Below, in pieces: positions 1 through 11,185 of a DNA stretch of 64,000 bases (the first letter of the stretch is position 1; every line of letters starts with the position of its first letter). The translations under genes and the position numbers were made by a program. This stretch comes from Clusia tigrina (taxonomy: Eukaryota; Arthropoda; Insecta; Diptera; Clusiidae). The notes under the pieces were generated by a model. That model worked only from the letters and a program-made list of their open reading frames with translations. It was not told the DNA's origin and ran no database searches. The DNA lies in assembly GCA_920105625.2 (NCBI GenBank), contig OV050030.1, forward strand, positions 236,375,889-236,439,888, read 5' to 3'.

Positions 1-60
1 AACTTCACATGGCCCTAACTTCTATACGGTACGTCCTACACCTATCAAAATTTGCAACAT
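1..60 (-). repeat. Inverted fragment of the satellite monomer
   Basis: Read on the minus strand, this stretch matches monomer positions about 16-75 of the 196-bp consensus (atgttgcaaa... to ...gaagtt). It is the only part of the window where the satellite runs in the opposite direction. It is cut by the window edge, so how far the inverted array extends leftward cannot be seen. It carries the aaatttt variant of the usual aacttt and one substitution at base 8 relative to its direct partner. Confidence 0.93.
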
Positions 61-110
61 ATTTGATAGGTGTAGGACGTACCGTATAGAAGTTAGGGCC
101 ATTTGAAGTT
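1..110. repeat. Inverted repeat (49-bp arms, 12-nt loop) at a head-to-head satellite junction
   Basis: Bases 1-49 are the reverse complement of 62-110 with a single mismatch at base 8. Bases 50-61 form the loop. The arms are the same part of the monomer (positions about 27-75) in opposite orientations, so this is a junction between two oppositely oriented arrays and not an independent palindrome. A long hairpin or cruciform is possible in principle. It could be a true inversion breakpoint or a foldback artefact of sequencing or assembly; the sequence alone does not decide. Confidence 0.92.
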
Positions 111-1525
111 TTATCAAATTTTGATTTGGGACTCAAGGGTAGCATAGCTTTGAGCGATAGCTTAAATTGACAAGAGGCTCGAGTACTTTATTTTTACAAA
201 ATTTCAAGGTTTTATGACGCTCTATTAAAAAGTTACAAGCATATGTATGTTGCAAACTTTGATAGGTATAGGACGTTCCGTATAGAAGTTAGGGCCATTT
301 GAACTTTTATCAGTGTTTGATTTGGGACTCAAGGGTGGCACAGCTCGGAGCGATAGCTTATATTGACAAGAGGCTCGAGTACTTTATTGTCACAAAATTT
401 GAAGGTCTTATGACGCTCCAGTAAAAAGTTACAACATTTGTATGTTGCAAACTTTGGTAGGTGTAAGATGTACCTTATAGAAGTTAGGGCCATTTGAAGT
501 TTTATCAGTGTTTGATTTGGGACTCAAGGGTAGCATAGCTTTGAGCGATAGCTTAAAATGACAAGAGGCTCGAATACTTTATTGTTACAAAACTTCAAGG
601 TTTTATGACGCTCCATTAAAAAGTTACAAGCATTTGTATGTTACAAACTTCGATTGGTATAGGATGTACCGTATAGAAGTTAGAGCCATTTGAAGTTTTA
701 TCAGCGGTTGATTTGGGACTCAAGGTTAGCATAGCTTTGAGCGATAACTTAAATTGACAAGAGGCTCGAGTACTTTATTGTTACAAAATTTCAAGGTTTT
801 ATGACGCTCCATTAAAAAGTTACAAGCATTTGTATGTTGCAAACTTCGATGGGTATAGGATGTTCCGTATAGAAGTTAGAGCCATTTGAAGTTTTATCAG
901 CGGTTGATTTGGGACTCAAGGGTAGCATAGCTTGGAGCGAAAGCTTAAATTGACAAGATGCTCGAGTACTTTATTGTTACAAAATTTCAAGGTTTTATGA
1001 CGCTCCAGTAAAAAGTTACAAGCATTTCTATGTTACAAAATTTTATAGGTGTAGGACGTTCAGTATAGAAGTTAGGGCCATTTGAAGTTTTATCAAATTT
1101 TGATTTGGGACTCAAGGGTAGCATAGCTTTGAGCGATAGTTTAAATTGACAAGAGGCTCGAGTACTTTATTGTTACAAAATTTCAAGGTTTTATGACGCT
1201 CCAGTAAAAAGTTACAAGCATTTGTATGTTGCAAACTTTGATAGGTGTAGGACGTACCGTATAGAAGTTAGGGCCATTGGAAGGTTTATAAGTGTTTGAT
1301 TTGGAACTTAAGGGTAGCATGGCTTTGAGCGACAGCTTAAATTGACAAGAGGCTCGAGTACTTTATTGTTACAAAATTTCAAGGTTCTATGCCGCTCCAG
1401 GAAAAACTTACAAGCATTTGTATCTTGCAAATTTTGATAGGTGTAGGACGTACCGTATAGAAGTTATGGCCATTTGAAGTTTTATCAGTGTTTGATTTGG
1501 GACTCAAGGGTAGCATAGCTTTGAG
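61..1525 (+). repeat. Left-edge segment of divergent monomers
   Basis: About 7.5 monomers that do not repeat one another as an obvious HOR. They carry marks rare in the centre of the window: gataggtataggac, gacgttccg, cagcggttgat, cttggagcg, gatgctcgag and ctattaaaaag or ccattaaaaag. The first direct monomer is truncated and starts at tttgatagg (monomer position about 27), right after the inverted fragment. Related monomers return at 49105-52600, so this is not simply a decayed edge. Confidence 0.85.
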
Positions 1526-4500
1526 CGATAACTTAAATTGACAAGAGGCTCGAGTACTTTAGTGTTACAAAATTTCAAGGTTTTATGACGCTCCAGTAAA
1601 AAGTTACAACATTTGTATGTTGCAAACTTTGATAGGTGTAAGACGTATCTTATAGAAGTTCGGGCCATTTGAAGTTTTATCAGTGTTTGATTTGGGACTC
1701 AAGGGTAGCATAGCTTTGAGCGATAGCTTAAATTGACAAGAGGCTCGCGTTCTTAATTGTTATAAAATTTCAAGGTTTTATGACGCTCTATTAAAAAGTT
1801 ACAAGCATATGTATGTTGCAAACTTTGATAGGTATAGGACGTACCGTATAGAAGTTAGGGCCATTTGAAGTTTTATCAGCGGTTGATTTGGGACTCAAGG
1901 GTAGCATAGCTTGGAGCGATAGCTTAAATTGACAAGATGCTCGAGTACTTTATTTCTACAAAATTTCAAGGTTTTATGACGCTCCACTAAAAAGTTACAA
2001 GCATTTGTATGTTGCAAACTTTGATAGGTGTAGGACGTACCATAGAGAAGTTAGGGCCATTTGAAGTTTTATCAGTGTTTAATTTGGGACTCAAAAGTAG
2101 CATAGCTTTGAGCGATAACTTAAATTGACAAGAGGCTCGAGTACTTTATTGTTACAAAATTTCAAGGCTTTATGACGCTCCATTAAAAAGTTACAAGCAT
2201 TTGTATGTTGCAAACTTTGATGGGTATAGGACGTACCATATAGAAGTTAGGGCCATTTGAAGTTTTATCAGCGGTTGATTTGGGACTCAAGGGTAGCATA
2301 GCTTGGAGCGATAGCTTAAATTGACAAGATGCTCGAGTACTTTATTGTTACAAAATTTCAAGGTTTTATGACGCTCCAGTAAAAAGTTACAAGCATTTGT
2401 ATCTTGAAAATTTTGATAGGTGTAGGACGTACCGTATAGAAGTTATGGCCATTTGAAGTTTTATCAGTATTTGATTTGGGACTCAAGGGTAGCATAGCTT
2501 TGAGCGATAACTTAAATTGACAAGAGGCTCGAGTACTTTAGTGTTACAAAATTTCAAGGTTTTATGACGCTCCAGTAAATAGTTACAACATTTGTATGTT
2601 GCAAACTTTGATAGCTGTAAGACGTACCTTATAGAAGTTCGGGCCATTTGAAGTTTTATCAGTGTTTGATTTGGGACTCAAGGGTAGCATAGCTTTGAGC
2701 GATAGCTTAAATTGACAAGAGGCTCGAATGCTGTATTGTTACAAAACTTCAAGGTTTTATGACGCTCCAGTAAAAAGTTACAAGCATTTCTATGTTGCAA
2801 ACTTTGATAGGTGTAGGACGTACCGTATAGAAGTTAGGGCCATTGGAAGTTTTATCAGTGTTTGATTTGGAACTTAAGGGTAGCATGGCTTTGAGCGACA
2901 GCTTAAATTGACAAGAGGCTCGAGTACTTTATTGTTACAAAATTTCAAGGTTTTATGCCGCTCCAGGAAAAACTTACAAGCATTTGTATCTTGCAAATTT
3001 TGATAGGTGTAGGACGTACCGTATAGAAGTTATGGCCATTTGAAGTTTTATCAGTATTTGATTTGGGACTCAAGGGTAGCATAGCTTTGAGCGATAACTT
3101 AAATTGACAAGAGGCTCGAGTACTTTAGTGTTACAAAATTTCAAGGTTTTATGACGCTCCAGTAAAAAGTTACAACATTTGTATGTTGCAAACTTTGATA
3201 GGTGTAAGACGTACCTTATAGAAGTTAGGGCCATTTGAAGTTTTATCAGTGTTTGATTTGGGACTCAAGGGTAGCATAGCTTTGAGCGATAGCTTAAATT
3301 GAGAAGAGGCTCGAGTACTTTATTTTTACAAAATTTCAAGGTTTTATGACGCTCCAGTAAAAAGTTACAACATTTGTATGTTGCAAACTTTGATAGGTGT
3401 AAGACGTACCTTATAGAAGTTAGGGCCATTTGAAGTTTTATCAGTGTTTGATTTGGGACTCAAGGGTAGCATAGCTTTGAGCGATAGATTAAATTGACAA
3501 GAGGCTCGAGTCCTTTATTGTTACAAAATTTCAAGGTTTTATGCCGCTCCAGGAAAAACTTACAAGCATTTGTATCTTGCAAATTTTGATAGGTGTAGGA
3601 CGTACCGTATAGAAGTTAGGGCCATTGGAAGTTTTATCAGTGTTTGATTTGGAACTTAAGGGTAGCATGGCTTTGAGCGACAGCTTAAATTGACAAGAGG
3701 CTCGAGTACTTTATTGTTACAAAATTTCAAGGTTTTATGCCGCTCCAGGAAAAACTTACAAGCATTTGTATCTTGCAAACTTTGATAGGTGTAAGACGTA
3801 CCTTATAGAAGTTAGGGCCATTTGAAGTTTTATCAGTGTTTGATTTGGGACTCAAGGGTAGCATAGCTTTGAGCGATAGCTTAAATTGAGAAGAGGCTCG
3901 AGTACTTTATTTTTACAAAATTTCAAGGTTTTATAACGCTCCAGTAAAAGGTTACAACATTTGTATGTTGCAAACTTTGATAGGTGTAAGACGTACCTTA
4001 TAGAAGTTAGGGCCATTCGAAGTTTTATCAGTGTTTAATTTGGGACTCAAGGGTAGCATAGCTTTGAGCGATAGCTTAAATTGACAAGAGTCTCGAATAC
4101 TTTATTGTTACAAAACTTCAAGGTTTTATGACGCTCCAGTACAAAGTTACAACATTTGTATATTGCGAACTTTGATAGGTGTAAGACGTACCGTATAGAA
4201 GTTAGGACCATTTGAAGTTTTATCAGGGTTTGATTTGGGACTTAAGGGTAGCATAGCTTTGAGCGACAGCTTAAATTGACAAGAGGCTCGAGTACTTTAT
4301 TGTTACAAAATTTCAAGGTTTTATGACGCTCCAGTAAAAAGTTACAAGCATTTGTATGTTGCAAACTTTGATAGGTGTAGGACGTACCGTATAGAAGTTA
4401 GGGCCATTTGAAGTTTTATCAGGGTTTGATTTGGGACTTAAGGGTAGCATAGCTTAGAGCGACAGCTAAAATTGACAAGAGGCTCGATTACTTTATTGTT

Positions 4501-5045
4501 ACAAAATTTAAAGGTTTTATGACGCTTCAGTAAAAAGTTACAACATTTGTATGTTGCAAACTTTGATAGGTGTAAGACGTACCTTATAGAAGTTAGGGCC
4601 ATTTGAAGTTTTATCAGTGTTTGATTTGGGACTCAAGGGTAGCATAGCTTTGAGCGATAGCTTAAATTGAGAAGAGGCTCGAGTACTTTATTTTTACAAA
4701 ATTTCAAGGTTTTATGACGCTCCAGTAAAAAGTTACAACATTTGTATGTTGCAAACTTTGATAGGTGTAAGACGTACCTTATAGAAGTTAGGGCCATTTG
4801 AAGTTTTATCAGTGTTTGATTTGGGACTCAAGGGTAGCATAGCTTTGAGCGATAGATTAAATTGACAAGAGGCTCGAGTCCTTTATTGTTACAAAATTTC
4901 TGGGTTTTATGACGCTCCAGTAAAAAGTTACAAGCATTTGTATGTTGCAAACTTTGATAGGTGTAGGATGTACCATATATAAGTTAGGGCCATTTGAAGT
5001 TTTATCAGTGTTTGATTTGGGACTCAAGGGTAGCAAAGCTTTGAG
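1526..5045 (+). repeat. 18-monomer block, copy 1 (3,520 bp)
   Basis: Rare marks in this block recur exactly 3,520 bp downstream. Examples are aggctcgcgt at 1741/5261, catagagaag at 2041/5561, caagcatttc at 2781/6301, cattggaagt at 2841/6361 and ggccattcga at 4011/7531. The length equals 18 monomers. The internal part from about 3140 to 3940 does not match its partner: here it holds B- and C-like monomers and monomers with atgccgctccagg, while copy 2 holds M, H and I types. The rest matches closely. Confidence 0.85.
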
Positions 5046-8000
5046 CGATAACTTAAATTGACAAGAGGCTCGAGTACTTTAGTGTTACAAAATTTCAAGG
5101 TTTTATGACGCTCCAGTAAAAAGTTACAACATTTGTATGTTGCAAACTTTGATAGGTGTAAGACGTATCTTATAGAAGTTCGGGCCATTTGAAGTTTTAT
5201 CAGTGTTTGATTTGGGACTCAAGGGTAGCATAGCTTTGAGCGATAGCTTAAATTGACAAGAGGCTCGCGTTCTTAATTGTTATAAAATTTCAAGGTTTTA
5301 TGACGCTCTATTAAAAAGTTACAAGCATATGTATGTTGCAAACTTTGATAGGTATAGGACGTACCGTATAGAAGTTAGGGCCATTTGAAGTTTTATCAGC
5401 GTTTGATTTGGGACTCAAGGGTAGCATAGCTTGGAGCGATAGCTTAAATTGACAAGATGCTCGAGTACTTTATTTCTACAAAATTTCAAGGTTTTATGAC
5501 GCTCCACTAAAAAGTTACAAGCATTTGTATGTTGCAAACTTTGATAGGTGTAGGACGTACCATAGAGAAGTTAGGGCCATTTGAAGTTTTATCAGTGTTT
5601 AATTTGGGACTCAAAAGTAGCATAGCTTTGAGCGATAACTTAAATTGACAAGAGGCTCGAGTACTTTATTGTTACAAAATTTCAAGGCTTTATGACGCTC
5701 CATTAAAAAGTTACAAGCATTTGTATGTTGCAAACTTTGATGGGTATAGGACGTACCGTATAGAAGTTAGGGCCATTTGAAGTTTTATCAGCGGTTGATT
5801 TGGGACTCAAGGGTAGCATAGCTTGGAGCGATAGCTTAAATTGACAAGATGCTCGAGTACTTTATTGTTACAAAATTTCAAGGTTTTATGACGCTCCAGT
5901 AAAAAGTTACAAGCATTTGTATCTTGAAAATTTTGATAGGTGTAGGACGTACCGTATAGAAGTTATGGCCATTTGAAGTTTTATCAGTATTTGATTTGGG
6001 ACTCAAGGGTAGCATAGCTTTGAGCGATAACTTAAATTGACAAGAGGCTCGAGTACTTTAGTGTTACAAAATTTCAAGGTTTTATGACGCTCCAGTAAAT
6101 AGTTACAACATTTGTATGTTGCAAACTTTGATAGCTGTAAGACGTACCTTATAGAAGTTCGGGCCATTTGAAGTTTTATCAGTGTTTGATTTGGGACTCA
6201 AGGGTAGCATAGCTTTGAGCGATAGCTTAAATTGACAAGAGGCTCGAATGCTGTATTGTTACAAAACTTCAAGGTTTTATGACGCTCCAGTAAAAAGTTA
6301 CAAGCATTTCTATGTTGCAAACTTTGATAGGTGTAGGACGTACCGTATAGAAGTTAGGGCCATTGGAAGTTTTATCAGTGTTTGATTTGGAACTTAAGGG
6401 TAGCATGGCTTTGAGCGACAGCTTAAATTGACAAGAGGCTCGAGTACTTTATTGTTACAAAATTTCAAGGTTTTATGCCGCTCCAGGAAAAACTTACAAG
6501 CATTTGTATCTTGCAAATTTTGATAGGTGTAGGACGTACCGTATAGAAGTTATGGCCATTTGAAGTTTTATCAGTGTTTGATTTGAGACTCAAGGGTAGC
6601 ATAGCTTTGAGCGATAACTTAAATTGACAAGAGGCTCGAGTACTTTAGTGTTACAAAATTTCACGGTTTTATGACGCTCCAGTAAATAGTTACAACATTT
6701 GTATGTTGCAAACTTTGATAGCTGTAAGACGTACCTTATAGAAGTTCGGGCCATTTGAAGTTTTATCAGTGTTTGATTTGGGACTCAAGGGTAGCATAGC
6801 TTTGAGCGATAGTTTAAATTGACAAGAGGCTCGAATGCTGTATTGTTACAAAACTTCAAGGTTTTATGACGCTCCAGTAAAAAGTTACAAGCATTTCTAT
6901 GTTGCAAACTTTGATAGGTGTAGGACGTACCGTATAGAAGTTAGGGCCATTTGAAGTTTTATCAAATTTTGATTTGGGACTCAAGGGTAGCATAGCTTTG
7001 AGCGATAGCTTAAATTGACAAGAGGCTCGAGTACTTTATTGTTACAAAATTTCAAGGTTTTATGACGCTCCAATAAAAAGTTACAAGCATTTGAATGTTG
7101 CAAACTTTGATAGGTGTAGGACGTACCGTATAGAAGTTAGGGCCATTTGAAGTTTTATCAGTGTTTGACTAGGGACTCGAGGGTAGCATAGCTTTGAGCG
7201 ATAGTTTAATTGGCAAGAGGCTCGAGTACTTTATTGTTACAAAATTTCAAGGTTTTATGACGCTCCAGTAAAAAGTTACAAGCATTTGTATGTTGCAAAC
7301 TTTGATAGGTGTAGGACATACCGTATAGAAGTTAGGGCCATTTGAAGTTTTATCAGGGTTTGATTTGGGACTTAAGGGTAGCATAGCTTTGAGCGATAAC
7401 TTAAATTGACAAGAGGCTCGAGTACTTTATTGTTACAAAATTTCAAGGTTTTATAACGCTCCAGTAAAAGGTTACAACATTTGTATGTTGCAAACTTTGA
7501 TAGGTGTAAGACGTACCTTATAGAAGTTAGGGCCATTCGAAGTTTTATCAGTGTTTAATTTGGGACTCAAGGGTAGCATAGCTTTGAGCGATAGCTTAAA
7601 TTGACAAGAGTCTCGAATACTTTATTGTTACAAAACTTCAAGGTTTTATGACGCTCCAGTACAAAGTTACAACATTTGTATATTGCGAACTTTGATAGGT
7701 GTAAGACGTACCGTATAGAAGTTAGGACCATTTGAAGTTTTATCAGGGTTTGATTTGGGACTTAAGGGTAGCATAGCTTTGAGCGACAGCTTAAATTGAC
7801 AAGAGGCTCGAGTACTTTATTGTTACAAAATTTCAAGGTTTTATGACGCTCCAGTAAAAAGTTACAAGCATTTGTATGTTGCAAACTTTGATAGGTGTAG
7901 GACGTACCGTATAGAAGTTAGGGCCATTTGAAGTTTTATCAGGGTTTGATTTGGGACTTAAGGGTAGCATAGCTTAGAGCGACAGCTAAAATTGACAAGA

Positions 8001-8565
8001 GGCTCGATTACTTTATTGTTACAAAATTTAAAGGTTTTATGACGCTTCAGTAAAAAGTTACAACATTTGTATGTTGCAAACTTTGATAGGTGTAAGACGT
8101 ACCTTATAGAAGTTAGGGCCATTTGAAGTTTTATCAGTGTTTGATTTGGGACTCAAGGGTAGCATAGCTTTGAGCGATAGCTTAAATTGAGAAGAGGCTC
8201 GAGTACTTTATTTTTACAAAATTTCAAGGTTTTATGACGCTCCAGTAAAAAGTTACAACATTTGTATGTTGCAAACTTTGATAGGTGTAAGACGTACCTT
8301 ATAGAAGTTAGGGCCATTTGAAGTTTTATCAGTGTTTGATTTGGGACTCAAGGGTAGCATAGCTTTGAGCGATAGATTAAATTGACAAGAGGCTCGAGTC
8401 CTTTATTGTTACAAAATTTCTGGGTTTTATGACGCTCCAGTAAAAAGTTACAAGCATTTGTATGTTGCAAACTTTGATAGGTGTAGGATGTACCATATAT
8501 AAGTTAGGGCCATTTGAAGTTTTATCAGTGTTTGATTTGGGACTCAAGGGTAGCAAAGCTTTGAG
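5046..8565 (+). repeat. 18-monomer block, copy 2 (3,520 bp)
   Basis: This is the direct tandem partner of 1526-5045. The junction is near 5045: upstream, agcaaagctttgagcgata is shared by 5030-5049 and 8550-8569, and the two then diverge (acttaaattg against gcttaatttg). The stretch from about 6660 to 7460 was replaced relative to copy 1 by M-H-I monomers without a change in total length. The last part (from 7080) also forms the first copy of the 11-mer HOR, so the two periodicities overlap. Confidence 0.83.
6884..7079 (+). repeat. Monomer type M (atcaaattttg)
   Basis: A 196-bp monomer marked by gcatttctatg at the start, by tatcaaattttgattt in place of tatcagtgtttgattt, and by ccaataaaaag at the end. 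It sits directly before an H monomer here and again at 20376-20571. The same tatcaaattttg mark occurs near 110-125 and 1091-1105, which ties the left edge to the 11-mer domain. Confidence 0.9.
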
Positions 8566-9229
8566 CGATAGCTTAATTTGACAAGAGGCTCGAGTACTTC
8601 ATTGTTACAAAATTTTAAGGTTTTATGACGCTCCAGTAAAAAGTTACAAGCATTCGTATGTTGCAAACTTTGATAGGTGTAGGATGCACTGTATAGAAGT
8701 TAGGGCCATTTGAAGTTTTATCAGTGTTTGATTTGGGACTCAAGGGTGGCATAGCTTTGAGCGATAGCTTAAATTGACAAGAGGCTCGAATAATTTATTG
8801 TTACAAAATTTCAAGGTTTTATGACGCTCCAGTAAAAAGTTACAAGCATTTGTATGTTGCAAACTTTGATAGGTGTAGGACGTAGCGTATATAAGTTAGG
8901 GCCATTTGAAGTTTTATCAGTGCTTGATTTGGGACTCAAGGGTAGCATAGCTTTGAGCGATAGCTTAAATTGACAAGAGGCTCGAGTACTTTATTGTTAC
9001 AAAATTTCAAGGTTTTATGACGCTCCAGTAAAAAGCTACAAGCATTTGAATGTTGCAAACTTTGATAGGTGTAGGACGTACCGTATAAAAGTTAGGGCCA
9101 TTTGAAGTTTATCAGTGTTTGATTTGGGATACAAGGGTAGCATAGCTTTCAGCGATAACTTAAATTGACAAGAGGCTCGAGTACTTTATTGTTACAAAAT
9201 TTCAAGGTTTTATGACGCTCCAGTAAAAA
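7080..9229 (+). repeat. 11-mer HOR, first copy (2,150 bp)
   Basis: The monomer order is H-I-J-K-A-B-C-D-E-F-G, the same as in the reference copy at 9230-11380. It is one base shorter because the H unit has gatagtttaattggc. It also carries private substitutions, for example ccattcga in J near 7534 and cattcgtatg in E near 8653. Confidence 0.9.
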
Positions 9230-9425
9230 GTTACAAGCATTTGAATGTTGCAAACTTTGATAGGTGTAGGACGTACCGTATAGAAGTTAGGGCCATTTGA
9301 AGTTTTATCAGTGTTTGATTAGGGACTCGAGGGTAGCATAGCTTTGAGCGATAGCTTAAATTGGCAAGAGGCTCGAGTACTTTATTGTTACAAAATTTCA
9401 AGGTTTTATGACGCTCCAGTAAAAA
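9230..9425 (+). repeat. Monomer type H
   Basis: 196 bp. Marked by gcatttgaatg, gtttgattaggga (gtttgactaggga in other copies), actcgagggtagc and aaattggcaagag. The actcgaggg change adds a second CTCGAG site. It is the first monomer of the 11-mer HOR and recurs at 7080, 11381, 13140, 14509, 16856 and 20572. Confidence 0.92.
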
Positions 9426-9621
9426 GTTACAAGCATTTGTATGTTGCAAACTTTGATAGGTGTAGGACATACCGTATAGAAGTTAGGGCCATTTGAAGTT
9501 TTATCAGGGTTTGATTTGGGACTTAAGGGTAGCATAGCTTTGAGCGATAACTTAAATTGACAAGAGGCTCGAGTACTTTATTGTTACAAAATTTCAAGGT
9601 TTTATAACGCTCCAGTAAAAG
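9426..9621 (+). repeat. Monomer type I
   Basis: 196 bp. Marked by ggacataccg, tatcagggtttgat, gggacttaaggg, gcgataacttaaatt, and tttataacgc near the end. It follows H in each full HOR copy. It shares the cagggtttgat/acttaaggg block with types K and A, so those three are likely sisters. Confidence 0.9.
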
Positions 9622-9816
9622 GTTACAACATTTGTATGTTGCAAACTTTGATAGGTGTAAGACGTACCTTATAGAAGTTAGGGCCATTTGAAGTTTTATC
9701 AGTGTTTAATTTGGGACTCAAGGGTAGCATAGCTTTGAGCGATAGCTTAAATTGACAAGAGTCTCGAATACTTTATTGTTACAAAACTTCAAGGTTTTAT
9801 GACGCTCCAGTACAAA
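9622..9816 (+). repeat. Monomer type J
   Basis: 195 bp. One base is missing at the start (acaacatttg for acaagcatttg), preceded by an extra g (aaaaggttac). Other marks are aagacgtaccttatag, gtgtttaatttgg, aagagtctcgaatac, aaaacttcaagg and cagtacaaag at the end. It lacks CTCGAG. Confidence 0.9.
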
Positions 9817-10011
9817 GTTACAACATTTGTATATTGCGAACTTTGATAGGTGTAAGACGTACCGTATAGAAGTTAGGACCATTTGAAGTTTTATCAGGGT
9901 TTGATTTGGGACTTAAGGGTAGCATAGCTTTGAGCGACAGCTTAAATTGACAAGAGGCTCGAGTACTTTATTGTTACAAAATTTCAAGGATTTATGACGC
10001 TCCAGTAAAAA
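9817..10011 (+). repeat. Monomer type K
   Basis: 195 bp. Marked by tgtatattgcgaac, aagacgtaccgtatag, gttaggaccattt, cagggtttgat and gcgacagcttaaatt. It links the aagacg group (B, C, J) at its front with the caggg/acttaaggg group (A, I) at its back, as an old recombinant would. Confidence 0.88.
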
Positions 10012-10207
10012 GTTACAAGCATTTGTATGTTGCAAACTTTGATAGGTGTAGGACGTACCGTATAGAAGTTAGGGCCATTTGAAGTTTTATCAGGGTTTGA
10101 TTTGGGACTTAAGGGTAGCATAGCTTAGAGCGACAGCTAAAATTGACAAGAGGCTCGATTACTTTATTGTTACAAAATTTCAAGGTTTTATGACGCTTCA
10201 GTAAAAA
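10012..10207 (+). repeat. Monomer type A
   Basis: 196 bp. Marked by ggacgtaccg, cagggtttgat, gggacttaaggg, cgacagctaaaatt, aggctcgattac (no CTCGAG) and gacgcttcagt. In the 11-mer domain it also has agcttagagcg; further right this is agctttgagcg. It is the anchor of the 8-mer that dominates 22.5-48 kb. Confidence 0.92.
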
Positions 10208-10402
10208 GTTACAACATTTGTATGTTGCAAACTTTGATAGGTGTAAGACGTACCTTATAGAAGTTAGGGCCATTTGAAGTTTTATCAGTGTTTGATTTGG
10301 GACTCAAGGGTAGCATAGCTTTGAGCGATAGCTTAAATTGAGAAGAGGCTCGAGTACTTTATTTTTACAAAATTTCAAGGTTTTATGACGCTCCAGTAAA
10401 AA
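10208..10402 (+). repeat. Monomer type B
   Basis: 195 bp. Marked by acaacatttg, aagacgtaccttatag, aaattgagaagagg and actttatttttac. It almost always follows A. In the 31-50 kb region a variant carries tttcaatg or tttcattg in place of tttcaagg. Confidence 0.92.
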
Positions 10403-10597
10403 GTTACAACATTTGTATGTTGCAAACTTTGATAGGTGTAAGACGTACCTTATAGAAGTTAGGGCCATTTGAAGTTTTATCAGTGTTTGATTTGGGACTC
10501 AAGGGTAGCATAGCTTTGAGCGATAGATTAAATTGACAAGAGGCTCGAGTCCTTTATTGTTACAAAATTTCTGGGTTTTATGACGCTCCAGTAAAAA
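10403..10597 (+). repeat. Monomer type C
   Basis: 195 bp. Marked by acaacatttg, aagacgtaccttatag, gcgatagattaaa, and here gagtccttta plus tttctggg. From 22.5 kb on, the type has attaaactgac and tttctagg. A derivative there has taataggtgtgagacg with agaatagc. Confidence 0.9.
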
Positions 10598-10793
10598 GTT
10601 ACAAGCATTTGTATGTTGCAAACTTTGATAGGTGTAGGATGTACCGTATATAAGTTAGGGCCATTTGAAGTTTTATCAGTGTTTGATTTGGGACTCAAGG
10701 GTAGCAAAGCTTTGAGCGATAGCTTAATTTGACAAGAGGCTCGAGTACTTTATTGTTACAAAATTTTAAGGTTTTATGACGCTCCAGTAAAAA
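10598..10793 (+). repeat. Monomer type D
   Basis: 196 bp. Marked by ggatgtaccg, tagcaaagctttgagcg, gcttaatttgac and aattttaagg. The agcaaagctt change creates an AAGCTT (HindIII) site, here at 10707-10712, which almost all other types lack. In the 11-mer domain it also carries atataag where most types have atagaag. Confidence 0.92.
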
Positions 10794-10989
10794 GTTACAA
10801 GCATTTGTATGTTGCAAACTTTGATAGGTGTAGGATGCACTGTATAGAAGTTAGGGCCATTTGAAGTTTTATCAGTGTTTGATTTGGGACTCAAGGGTGG
10901 CATAGCTTTGAGCGATAGCTTAAATTGACAAGAGGCTCGAATAATTTATTGTTACAAAATTTCAAGGTTTTATGACGCTCCAGTAAAAA
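10794..10989 (+). repeat. Monomer type E
   Basis: 196 bp. Marked by ggatgcactg and ggctcgaataattta, so it lacks both CTCGAG and the following AGTACT. Here it has gggtggcatagc; right of 23.9 kb it has gggtagcatagc. At the far right it becomes ggatgcaccg. It is often doubled (E-E or E-E') between 23.9 and 45 kb. Confidence 0.92.
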
Positions 10990-11185
10990 GTTACAAGCAT
11001 TTGTATGTTGCAAACTTTGATAGGTGTAGGACGTAGCGTATATAAGTTAGGGCCATTTGAAGTTTTATCAGTGCTTGATTTGGGACTCAAGGGTAGCATA
11101 GCTTTGAGCGATAGCTTAAATTGACAAGAGGCTCGAGTACTTTATTGTTACAAAATTTCAAGGTTTTATGACGCTCCAGTAAAAA
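10990..11185 (+). repeat. Monomer type F
   Basis: 196 bp. Marked by ggacgtagcgtatataag and cagtgcttgat. The tatataag string is at 11039-11046. It lies between E and G in most HOR versions and is recognisable along nearly the whole window from 8.8 kb rightward. Confidence 0.92.

Noticed and set aside
1..110. Terminal inverted repeat of a DNA transposon or a rho-independent terminator
   Set aside because: The arms are ordinary satellite sequence in two orientations. No target-site duplication, transposase or T-tract is present, and the structure is fully explained by an orientation switch of the array.
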